Origin: Gracilaria domingensis
Lineage: Eukaryota > Rhodophyta > Florideophyceae > Gracilariales > Gracilariaceae
Assembly: GCA_022539475.1 (NCBI GenBank)
Contig: VCMS01000103.1
Location: 1-64,000, forward strand
Direction: 5' to 3'
Length of the DNA: 64,000 bases
Under the pieces are notes generated by a model. It was not told the DNA's origin. It made no database searches and saw only the letters and a list, made by a program, of their open reading frames with translations. A program made the translations under genes and the position numbers. Positions 22,961 to 32,200 of the stretch are shown piece after piece (position 1 is the first letter of the stretch; every line of letters starts with the position of its first letter).

Positions 22961-22973
22961 CTAACCACACACA

Positions 22974-24930
22974 ATGGCAACTCTACATCCTCCCCAGGTT
23001 GACGGCACACCCTCCCGCGATCAAGAGCCTTCCGAGAAATGGTCCGCGCGCGAAGCCACCCCCAACCCCCAAGTAAACCCGGATGATTTCCCCACCAACT
23101 CCACCGACACAGAACCACCCAAACAACCGCCCGACCAACCCAAATCTTCTAACCCACAAACGCCCGACCCCCCCAACGTGCCCTCCGCTCTCTACGAACA
23201 ACAGCAGCGCGCCTTCCACCACCAACAGCAACAGTACTCCCAACCGCCCGCACAACCCGCCACCCAGCCCTCGCCGCCCTCCTCTTCCGCCGGCTGCAAA
23301 ATCTTCGTGGGCGGTCTCTCGTGGGAGACCGACGAGCAATCGCTGCGCGCCTACTTTGAGCAGATAGGAACCGTATTGGATTGCGTCATCATGCGCGATC
23401 GTCACACCGGGCATCCACGAGGTTTCGGTTTTGTAACCTTTGCCGATGAGGATGCTGCCACCGCCGCCGCCTCCCGTCGTCATGATTTGGACGGTCGTCA
23501 AGTTGAGGCCAAGCGCGCCGTGCCCAGGAGTGAGGGTTCGTCCGCCTCTGCTGCCGGCCACTCCGCTTCCTTTACCGCCACCCCGCGCGGCCAACGCTAC
23601 AACGACGGCGCCACACAGGGCCCGCCGCACCGCGCTCACCACACCACCAAGTGCAAGGTGTTTGTGGGTGGTCTTCCATCCGGTTGTGGCGGCGAGGAGT
23701 TTCGCAACTACTTTTCGCAGTTTGGCGAGGTGGTTGACGCGCAAGTCATGATCGACCATAACACGGGCAACTCGAGAGGGTTTGGATTTGTCACGTTTGC
23801 AAGTGAGGCCACCGTCAATGCGGTGGTCGGCCCGGGAAAGTCGAACACGGACCATGAGATTATGGGCAAATGTGTTGAAGTGAAGAGAGCAGAGCCCAAG
23901 GGCGCGTCGCAAGATAGAAGACATAATCGAGATAGCTACAATCAAGGAGGCGGTAGAGCCGGCGGCGGTGCTTCACAGAACGAGGCGTTGCCGCACTCGG
24001 GCGCCAACGGCAGAGGTGCGAACGCCGCTGCTGCCGCGGCTGCTGCTTACTACAGCAATTACCCAGCATCGCTAGCCGAACAGTATGGCGCTTACTACAA
24101 TAACCCCCAGTGGCAGCAGTACTACGCTGCAATGGGCTACAACTTCAACTTCCCGCAGAGTTATAATCCGTACCAGCAGTATTTGCAAGCCTACATGAAC
24201 ACACAAGCTTCGGCGAATGGCGCGGGTGGCAGCGCGGGTATGCCTGCCAATGCCGCCTCGCCAAACGCTCCGGGCACCGGAGGTAAGCTTTCATTTGTAC
24301 TATTATTAGCGCGCGAACGCATCTGTTTGGACTTTGATGAAGAGAGAAAGATATGTTTATTGCTGAGTGTGACAAACAGCCTTGGCTGCTTGCTTAGCCG
24401 AGCTGTTGTGTGTGTGTGCTCCACTTGTTTCCCTTTGTTTTCCAAGAGATGCTTGCGTAAGGTGATATCGTTGTTTGCGGATCAGTTTTCAAATACTAAC
24501 CAGGGTTTGTTGTTTACGGTTGTATCTGATTGTTTTGTGTTTTTTGTTGTGTTTCTACTTGCTGTTGTTTTGTGTTGCGCGCTGAAACGACGTTTTACTG
24601 TGATTGTTTCGTTTTGGCAATGTGGCAGGATACGACAACTCACACGGATCCGGAAGATACGGTGGTGGACATGGCGGGGGACACGGCGGAGGTCATGGCG
24701 GAGGCCATGGCGGAGGCCATGGCGGAGGCCATGGCGGAGGCCACGGCGGAGGCCACGGCGGAGGCCATGGCGGAGGCCATGGCGGAGGTCATGGCGGAGG
24801 CCACGGCGGTGGACATGGCGGCGACATGAGTCACGGTGGACAAAACGGTCATGGCTCGAACAGCGGTGGGGGTGGCCCAAGTATGAGGCGCTCCTCACGG
24901 CGGGACGAGCGATATCACCCGTACCGCTAA
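22974..24930 (+). CDS. Two-RRM hnRNP-like RNA-binding protein with Gly-His repeat tail
   Basis: Two exons (22974-24282 and 24629-24930) give about 536 residues. The N-terminus (1-105) is Pro/Gln-rich. RRM1 (about 106-185) has RNP2 KIFVGGLSW and RNP1 RGFGFVTF. RRM2 (about 224-306) has KVFVGGLPS and RGFGFVTF. This tandem layout is typical of hnRNP A/B, Musashi and DAZAP1-like proteins that bind mRNA. A low-complexity stretch follows, with poly-Ala and repeated Tyr/Asn/Gln. Exon 2 encodes 13 perfect GGGH repeats and a basic end (MRRSSRRDERYHPYR). Without splicing the frame leaves the repeat and runs into Arg/Trp-rich sequence, which supports the intron. The Gly-His tail in place of RGG repeats is unusual. 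The gene is convergent with the DRAM/Frag1-like gene 166 bp downstream. Confidence 0.88.
24283..24628 (+). other. Spliceosomal intron (346 nt) in the RRM gene
   Basis: Donor AG|GTAAGC at 24282/24283 and acceptor GGCAG|GA at 24628/24629, with a T/G-rich 3' half. Removing it joins ...APGTGG to YDNSHGSGRYGGGH in phase 1 and opens the GGGH repeat frame. It is the only clear intron in the host genes here. Confidence 0.85.
24661..24816 (+). repeat. 12-bp minisatellite GGCGGAGGCCAT, 13 copies, coding
   Basis: Thirteen in-frame 12-bp units encode (GGGH)13 in exon 2 of the RRM gene. Units vary mostly at third positions (CAT/CAC, GGA/GGT/GGG), so the peptide is kept while the DNA drifts. Confidence 0.9.
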
Positions 24931-25095
24931 CGGAGCGGACGGGTGCAGGTTTGGAACGTTAGATGGAAAGGTTATGTGAGTTTAAAAAAAGGTGTGACCG
25001 TGTCAGTTTGCCTGGCCGCTTTTTTTGGTGCGTGTGCTCGCGTGCTCCGTCTCAGCTGTGGCAAGTACGAAGGTATGATACAGGTAGCGCTGCGT

Positions 25096-25884
25096 TCAGG
25101 GCGCGATGACGGAGATGGACTTGGGGCGCGTGCGCGAGCCATCCCGCGCTGCGCGGGTGCGATGCAGTTGGAGCGACAGGTGGAACGGTCGCGCGTGACG
25201 CGTGGTGAGACGCACGCAGACTAGAAAGGCGGTGGTGCCGACGTACTCCAAAGCAGCCATGTAAACAAAACGCGGATCCTTGTTGGGGATCAGCGCGAAC
25301 GGAAAGCGCAGTCGCAGCGAAAGCCACAGACAGGCGAAGAGCGCGATGACGGCGAGCTGAATGGCGCTGCACACGTACGCGACGTACGGCGGACGCTTGT
25401 GCACCATGTGTGTCAGCAAGCTGGTGCTCACACTCCAGGTGGCGGCGCTTACCGCGAACAGCGCCGCGAACACGTGGTGGAAAAACCAGTAGCCCGGCAC
25501 CGACGAGAACAGCGTGAGGAACAGCGCGAGCGAGACACCGCTGGCGAGCGCGAGACGCGCGAGAAAACGCGGGCGCGGCAGAAAGGCGGGCAGGGAGGGC
25601 GGCAGAGCGGGCGGGATGCATTCGCACCAGTGGAGAAATGAGGAGGCGATCAGTGGGAGAAGAAGATTGGCGGAGATGCACAGCCCGATGGTGAGCAGCA
25701 TGCGCTCGGGGTCGCGCAGGCCGGCATCGCTCAGGTACGGGTAGGGGTGGATGTGGAAGCGCCCGGGGTAGAAATGCGTGAGCAGCAGCGCGGCGACGAT
25801 GGTGACGGCGGCGAGCGCGAGCGCACACGACGCGAGACGCGCGGGGTGCAACGTGAGAGCGGGCGGCGACGACGGCGCACACAT
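25096..25884 (-). CDS. Frag1/DRAM/Sfk1-family membrane protein, 262 aa
   Basis: It has about six hydrophobic segments, at residues 15-37, 62-82, 105-125, 130-155, 168-190 and 210-225. The loop HPYPYLSDAGLRDPERML after the first segment matches the conserved PYISDTGxxxPE region of Frag1/DRAM/Sfk1 (CWH43 N-terminal) proteins. Members act in GPI-anchor remodelling, autophagy or plasma-membrane lipid organisation, and this sequence does not say which. A longer frame on the same strand (26005-25052) is Arg/His-rich without membrane segments and was rejected. The gene is tandem with the ABCD transporter 207 bp upstream. Confidence 0.65.
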   Translation of the reverse strand: MCAPSSPPALTLHPARLASCALALAAVTIVAALLLTHFYPGRFHIHPYPYLSDAGLRDPERMLLTIGLCISANLLLPLIASSFLHWCECIPPALPPSLPAFLPRPRFLARLALASGVSLALFLTLFSSVPGYWFFHHVFAALFAVSAATWSVSTSLLTHMVHKRPPYVAYVCSAIQLAVIALFACLWLSLRLRFPFALIPNKDPRFVYMAALEYVGTTAFLVCVRLTTRHARPFHLSLQLHRTRAARDGSRTRPKSISVIAP

Positions 25885-26091
25885 CGGGCACGCGCGGCGG
25901 GCGGGCGGTGGGGGGGAGGGGGGGGAGGCGGGGCGATGGCGCGCGCGGGAGCAGCGGCGGGCATCGCGCGGCTGTGATGCGCCAGTGGCGGGCGGCGCTT
26001 TTCAACGCGCTTCGGCGCGCGCACTGGCTGCCGCCGCATTTGAATTTGCATCATTTACTGCTACATACAGCACCATTCGCTCGCGGGCCGG

Positions 26092-28266
26092 CTACGCCGC
26101 CTCCAGCGCGCGCAGGTCGTCGTCGCCGATCTCGCGGAACTCGTAGCCGCCCTGGCCGTCGAACGCCAGCACGCGGTCGTGGAACTCCCACAGGCTCGGC
26201 CGGTGGCTCACGCTGATCACCGTGATGCCCGCCTCCTTCACCGCCGCGTACAGCACCTTCTCCACGTCGATCGACACCGCCGACGACGCCTCGTCCAGAA
26301 TCGCGTACTGCGGCGCATGAAACAGCAGTCTCGCAAACGCCAGCCGCTGCTTCTGCCCGCCGCTCAAAACCTCCGCCCAGTCCTTCACCGCCTCCAGTCC
26401 GTCGCGCCGTCGCGCCACATCTCCCAGGTGCGCGCGCTCCATCAACTGCATCACCATCTCATCCGTCGCCCCGCGCGCCCTCGCCTCGCCCCACGTCATC
26501 GGGTACGTCACGTTCTCCCGCAGCGTTCCCAGCGCCAGGTACGGTCGCTGCGGCACGTAGAAGATGCGCGACCGAGCCGGCCGGTATATGGTGCCGCCGC
26601 AAACCGGCCACAGCCCCGCCAACACGCGGAACAACGAACTTTTGCCGCACCCGTTGGGCCCGGTCGTCAGCACGTGGCACCCACGCTCCATCTCCAACGA
26701 AAGCCCCTCGCACAAAACCGTGCCGTCCGGTGACACCACGTTCACCGACTCGAAGCGCACACTGCTCTCTGTATCGTCCTCGTCTGCCACTACCAGCTTG
26801 CCCGGCCGCATCAGGTGAGCCAGGTGCGCGTCGTGCAAAAGGTCCGACGACGATTCGAACCGTCGACGTACGGCGCCCGCGCGGCACAGCTCGTCGAGCA
26901 CATGCTCCAGTCGACTGACGCGGTGCGTATACCCCGTGAGACGCGTCACCTCCTTCCCGGCCAACACCAGTCTGCCGATGGCGCCTGCCAGCTGCAACAG
27001 CAGCCGAGAGTTTCTGGTGTACAGGCCAGCGATATTGGACGCCGACGTCGTCTCCGCGTCGACGTGGGCGGCGTTGTGACGCGCACCGTTTGCCGACGAG
27101 AAGAGGCGGAACACAGCGGAATCGGTGAAGAACACGGGCAGAGACACCACCAGATATCCCACAATGGTGGCCACGTACTTGACCAGAATGGCGTCCACAA
27201 AGCCGTTGCGCCAACGCGCGGCGAAAAACTTGTTGAGGTGGGCCACAAGGTTGTCGAACGCATGATTGATGTACAACTTCTCGCGCGCCGCGCCGCCGAA
27301 GAAGGCAATTTCCTCCGAGTGCGTGATGAGACGAGAGTGGTGCAGACGGTACTCGCCCTCCAGACGCTGTTCCTCGGCGGCGAGCTGCCCAAACGGCGGC
27401 TGGATGGCGCGTAGAATGACGGAGCATCCAGCAAAGTACAGGATCATGCAGAGCGGGCCGGAGGGACCCAGACTGCGCGCCAAACGACGACTGAACAGAA
27501 AGATGTCGAACACGGGCTTGGATATGTTGCAGTACAGGTCGACGAGCGAGGAGCAAAAGCGGTCAATGTCGACGGTGAGCAGCTGGTCGACGTTGCGAAT
27601 TCGCGCGTCGAGGTTGGACAGCTTGTAAAAGGTGTTGTTGGCCAGGTACTTGTCGTGCATATACAGTGACAGGCGGCGGCGCATGAGCAGCTTGAGGCGC
27701 GCTATAGAGTAGCGCAGTGAGTTGTTCACAAACGACATGGGAAACATCATGACGGCAATGTCCAAAACGGCGCGGCGAACAAAGCTGCGCTTGTCGCGCG
27801 CCACAATGGCCTTGACGACGTGTCCGCCGTTGGAGCTGGCCCACAGGTCCAACCAGCTCCTGGCGGCCAACAGCGCGGCCACAAACGCCAGCACGGACGC
27901 CTCCTGCGAGGGCGGCGCGCGAATGATGACGCGAAGGAAGGACGCGACGGTCTTGACAAAGCGCAAGTCGACGCGGGCGGGCGGCGGCGGCGACGGCGAC
28001 GGCGACGGCGACGCAGCTGCCAGCGACGGCGGCGCGTGCGCGTGCGGACGGTAGATGGCCGAGTCCAGACGCTTGCTCTGCACGGCGGCATTCCACTTGT
28101 GCGCCAGCACGCCGGTGGTGGCGGCGACGGCGGCGGCAGCCGCCAGCGCGGCGCGCGGCTGGCGAGCAAGCACGGACAGCGCGTTGGTCATGGGTTGGGG
28201 CTGGAGGCGGGCGCTACGGAACCGCCGCGTCGCACGACGGCAGCGACGAGCAAGACGCGGCGCCAC
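26092..28266 (-). CDS. ABCD-type (peroxisomal fatty-acyl) ABC half-transporter, 724 aa
   Basis: One half-transporter with an N-terminal membrane domain (about 30-430) and a C-terminal ATPase domain (about 495-715). The family EAA-like loop is HSEEIAFFGG (about 317); the ALDP family usually has NSEEIAFY. RIRNVDQ stands where ALDP has RIxNPDQ. The ATPase has Walker A GPNGCGKSS (about 535), signature LSGGQKQRLAFARL (about 632), Walker B YAILDEASSAVS (about 658) and the H-loop SVSHRPS. ABCD proteins dimerise in the peroxisome membrane and import very-long-chain acyl-CoAs. The second Met (28191) could also be the start; the extra 25 residues are Arg-rich. The ATPase half is well conserved. It is divergent from USP7 across about 950 bp of GC-rich DNA. 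Confidence 0.88.
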   Translation of the reverse strand: MAPRLARRCRRATRRFRSARLQPQPMTNALSVLARQPRAALAAAAAVAATTGVLAHKWNAAVQSKRLDSAIYRPHAHAPPSLAAASPSPSPSPPPPARVDLRFVKTVASFLRVIIRAPPSQEASVLAFVAALLAARSWLDLWASSNGGHVVKAIVARDKRSFVRRAVLDIAVMMFPMSFVNNSLRYSIARLKLLMRRRLSLYMHDKYLANNTFYKLSNLDARIRNVDQLLTVDIDRFCSSLVDLYCNISKPVFDIFLFSRRLARSLGPSGPLCMILYFAGCSVILRAIQPPFGQLAAEEQRLEGEYRLHHSRLITHSEEIAFFGGAAREKLYINHAFDNLVAHLNKFFAARWRNGFVDAILVKYVATIVGYLVVSLPVFFTDSAVFRLFSSANGARHNAAHVDAETTSASNIAGLYTRNSRLLLQLAGAIGRLVLAGKEVTRLTGYTHRVSRLEHVLDELCRAGAVRRRFESSSDLLHDAHLAHLMRPGKLVVADEDDTESSVRFESVNVVSPDGTVLCEGLSLEMERGCHVLTTGPNGCGKSSLFRVLAGLWPVCGGTIYRPARSRIFYVPQRPYLALGTLRENVTYPMTWGEARARGATDEMVMQLMERAHLGDVARRRDGLEAVKDWAEVLSGGQKQRLAFARLLFHAPQYAILDEASSAVSIDVEKVLYAAVKEAGITVISVSHRPSLWEFHDRVLAFDGQGGYEFREIGDDDLRALEAA

Positions 28267-29212
28267 GGCAGCATGGCGCGCTCTTGAGCGGGCGCGCCGA
28301 GCTCAAGCCGCGCCACGGCTGCGGAGGCGCGGCGGGCGAGTGGAAGAAGCGCCCGCATGCGGCACCGCGCGCGCCGACCAACGGCGCGCGCCGCCGCAGT
28401 GGAAGCGCCGCGTGCACGCGGCTGCGCGAGCAGATTCGCGCCGCCGCGCGCCGCTTCGCGCGCCGAAGCGGCGCGCGCGCCGTGGCGCGCGCCGTGGCAC
28501 GCGCGCGCGCCGCACAGCGCGCCGCCGCTGGCGCGCTGGCCACGTGGCGCGCGCCCTTCCAGCCGTACACGTGTGCGCGCGAGCTGGCGCGCCGCCGCGC
28601 GCGCGCGATGGCGCGCGCCGGCGGCTGCAGATTGTGCAATGCGCTGCGCCGCCGCGCTCGCCGCTTTTTGCGCTTGTTTTCGGCGCTGCCGCCGCGCGAC
28701 ACGCCGCGCGCGCGACTTGTCTCGTCCGTTCGCGCGCCGCCGCCCGCCCGCCAGCAGCAGCCGCGGCAGAAGCGCCAGCACCCGCGCCAGCCCCCCCCCC
28801 CGCCCGCCCGCAGAGTGCGCGTCCCTCGCCGCCGTGCGCACCCGCCCCTCCCTCCACGCCGCGCGCCTCCACGCTGCGCCCTGCCCCCTCCCTCCTGTCC
28901 CGCCCCACCCCCCCCCCCTTCCCTTCCGCTCCACCCCCTCCCTCCCTCCTGCCCCTTTCCCTCCCCCTCCTCCCACCCCACCCGCGCTACGCTTTCGCGC
29001 TGCGCTGCCCTCCCCGCCGCAATCAGACTGCGCCGCGCCGCGCTGTTGCCGCCGCTCGCGACGCTGCTGGCTTGGGGCTGCGCGGGCTCGTCGCCATTGC
29101 TTCGCTACATTGTAAAGAGCTGTCGCGCAACGACACGTTGGCGATTACGCCGCCGCCTTCGCCGCTTTCCGCGCACGCGTCGTCCGAACCGCCTTCTGCG
29201 CCGCCGTCTCCC
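28267..29212. promoter_or_regulatory. Bidirectional promoter region, ABCD transporter / USP7
   Basis: Very GC-rich, with dense GCGCGC dinucleotide runs (28,370-28,720) and a C-rich tract (28,785-28,980) near the USP7 side. An open plus-strand frame runs through it by composition only. Its peptide is Arg/Ala/Pro repeats with no domain. Confidence 0.6.
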
Positions 29213-32200
29213 ATGGATGATGCTACCGATCCTCCCGTTGCTTCAGCTCTGGATGTCATGGACGTGTCGCCCACCTCAAAAAACGCCCTCTCCCCGCATC
29301 GCGTCGCCGTCAATCATGCCACCGACGACGACCGTCAGCCCTCACGCCGCCCCACTGTTGACAATGTTGTGCGCGATGAACAGCTGCGTTCGACTGATGC
29401 TATTGCGCCTGACAACGACAGTCACCCCCAATTGCAACAGTCTTCCTCCATTCTCAACGCGCCTCCCAAGTCTCCGCCGCCCGATCCCGTGCACGACTCG
29501 CAATTCACATATGTGCTGCGCGCATACAACACCATTCACGATCAGCGAGTGTACTCGCCGTACCACCATTTTGGTGGCTTTCGCTGGCGCCTGCTAATCT
29601 TTCCCAAGGGCAATTTGTCCTCTAATCACGATCTTTCCGTCTACCTTGAGTGCGGCGGCCCGTCGCAACGCTCCACCCACTCGAATGGTCCCAACGGCAA
29701 TGACTCCATCGTCACCAATATAACCTCGTATGCCTGGGGTCGCCCTGCTAAATTCTGGCTTGTGCTCCTACATCCTAGCAGTCCGTCTGCCGTTGCTGCT
29801 CTGTCTTCGCCGCAAGGTGTGTACACGCTGCAGTCGGCTGCTGCAGATCACATTGCGCAGCAGCAGCAAGCCGCTGCGGAGGACGCTGCGGCTAGTGCAA
29901 CCCATACTCGCTTGGAGATTGTCAAGGAGGCTGTACATAACTTCAAAGAGACGGCCAGTGACTGGGGCTTTCTGGAGTTTGCGCCCTTTACAAAGCTGCA
30001 GCCTGGAAAGTATGCGGACGATCACATGAATGTGTTCATCCAGGTGCGCATCCGTTTGCAGGAGTCTGCTCCGGAGCCTGTATCGAGCGCCATCACGCCG
30101 TTGGACTCAAGAAAGGAGACGGGTTTTGTGGGGTTTAAGAACCAGGGCGCTACATGTTACATGAACTCCCTGTTGCAAACGTTGTATATGGTCAGTGCTT
30201 TTCGCAAGGCCGTGTACAATATGCCGTTGCCGGAGCCTGGAAATGAAAATTCAGGGTCTGAGCTGTCGTACGCTCTGCAAAAGGTGTTCTACGAGCTACA
30301 GACGTCTCCCACTGTTGTCAAGACCAAGAAGCTCACAGAGTCCTTTGGCTGGGACACGACGGATGCGTTTACGCAGCACGATGTGCAGGAGCTCAAACTT
30401 ATTTTATGCGATGAGCTTGCCGAGAGGATGAAGAAAATTGCACCGGATAAACCCAACACGTTGTCGACATTGTTTCAGGGAAAGCTTCTGAATTATGTGG
30501 AGTGTGTAAACGTTGATTATGCCTCCACGACCGAGGAAGAGTTCTCGGACCTTTCCCTCAATGTCAAGGGGTGTCGCAACATTTACGAGTCCTTTGAAAA
30601 GTATATGGAGGTGGAGATGATGGAAGGTGACAACAAGTACCGCGCTGATGGCTTTGATGAACTGCAGGAGGCGAGGAAAGGAGTCAAATTTCTCAAGTTG
30701 CCCCCGGTGCTGCAGCTGCATCTCAAACGTTTCGAGTACGATCTCACGCGTTATACTATGGTGAAAATCAATGATCGTTTTGAGTTCGCGTCGGAGATTG
30801 ACCTGAGTCGATTTGTAGAAAAGTCGGATGGTACGGATGTCTACGTGTTACATTCAGTGCTTGTGCACATTGGCGATGTGAACGGGGGTCACTATCATGC
30901 GTTTATCCGTCCCTACATTGATGTAAACAACAACGACACAAAAAAGCCGGGACAGTGGTTCAAATTCGACGACGAAACAGTACAGGCTGCAACGGAGGAG
31001 CAGGCTGTGCAAGATAACTTTGGTATGGGTGGTGAAAGGGATTTGCCGAAGCGTCGTTCTGGAATGGACGATGATCTAACTGGCGTCAACGGTGGGCAGA
31101 ACCCTCCGCACAATGTGTTCCCGCAAACCCGCCGCAGCAATTACCAGACGCGCCGTTGCTCTAACGCTTACATGCTTCAATACTTGCGCAAATCGGAGGT
31201 TCCATACCTCCTCAAACCACCCCAGGCCAGTGATGTCCCGAAGGCCCTTGCAGCCAAGATTGAGAAGGAACGGGAAGAAGATGCCAAGCGACAGCAAGAG
31301 AAGGCCGAGCAGCATTTGTACATGAACATTGCAGTTGCTAGAGATCAGGATATGGTGGAACACAGCGGCAGTGACTTGGTCAACTGGGATAGAGTTCATA
31401 CCATGCGAGTGAGACGTACAGTCCAGCTAGGCGACTTGAAGCAACGATTGCAGAAGGAAGGACTTGTACAAGATGCACGTCGAATTAGACTGTGGCGTTG
31501 TGTCAGTGGAGACAATGATACCAACCGTCCGGATAGTCTAGTTGCTGAAGGATACGAAAACCGTGAAATTACTGAACCCAACCCGAGGGATAATTATATC
31601 CACCCTGGCTACAACTATTCTCTCTATTCTGTGAGACATGGGTACTACGGGCAAGATGAGGTTGTACATATGTATGCGGAGGACTTGTGCTCTCCGTTTT
31701 GTCTTGCCCCCGGTCAGGCATATAACGCCTATATGCGCAATCTGCAAGAGCTCAGTGATGAGATGAAGGCAGGATCGCTGTCTCCTATGGCTATTTCGGA
31801 TGGAAAGAACCCCTCTGTTATGGAGACGGAAGCGTTGCGCAACAAGATTCCTATCCCAACGTTCCCGTTGGCTTATGGCAAGGAAGTTTTGCTGTTTCTC
31901 AAGTATTACACTCCAAGGCCAGCGCCACGACTGCAGTGGCTCGGACACTTCATTGTGGACCGGAGTGTGCTGGTTCGAGACTTGCACACTCTATTCCGCC
32001 GCGCTCTGGCGCAGTATCATAACAAGGACCGTTCTCTACCCTTGGTGGAAGAACATTTGGGTCTAGTCGCATATGAGGAGGAGTCAGCCCATCGAATTGT
32101 GGAATTGTCTCCAGACAAGTCGTTGCTTCAGCAGAGTATTCCTTATGAAACTAATAATGGAGACATTATTGTTTTCCAGCAAGCGTTACCAATGGAAAAT

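Larger units (their letters stand above)
22300..22973. promoter_or_regulatory. Bidirectional promoter region, CAD / RRM protein
   Basis: About 670 bp between two divergently read start codons. The CAD-proximal half is extremely GC-rich with GCGCG runs. The RRM-proximal half is an almost pure pyrimidine tract. No TATA-like element is obvious. The shared regulation is inferred from position only. Confidence 0.6.

Noticed and set aside
22983-23945. 320-aa minus-strand frame opposite the RRM gene
   Set aside because: Gly-rich complement of the Pro-rich and RRM coding sequence. Both RRMs are on the plus strand.
24283-24962. Unspliced continuation of the RRM frame to 662 aa
   Set aside because: It reads the minisatellite as Arg/Trp repeats. 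Consensus splice sites restore the Gly-His frame and a shorter tail.
25052-26005. 317-aa minus-strand frame over the Frag1/DRAM-like gene
   Set aside because: Arg/His/Pro-rich shadow. The shorter frame has six membrane segments and the PYLSDAG motif.
28055-29212. Plus-strand extension of the USP7 frame by 386 codons
   Set aside because: It encodes Arg/Ala/Pro repeats, overlaps the ABCD gene antisense, and is open only because GC-rich DNA has few stops. The acidic N-terminus starts at 29213.
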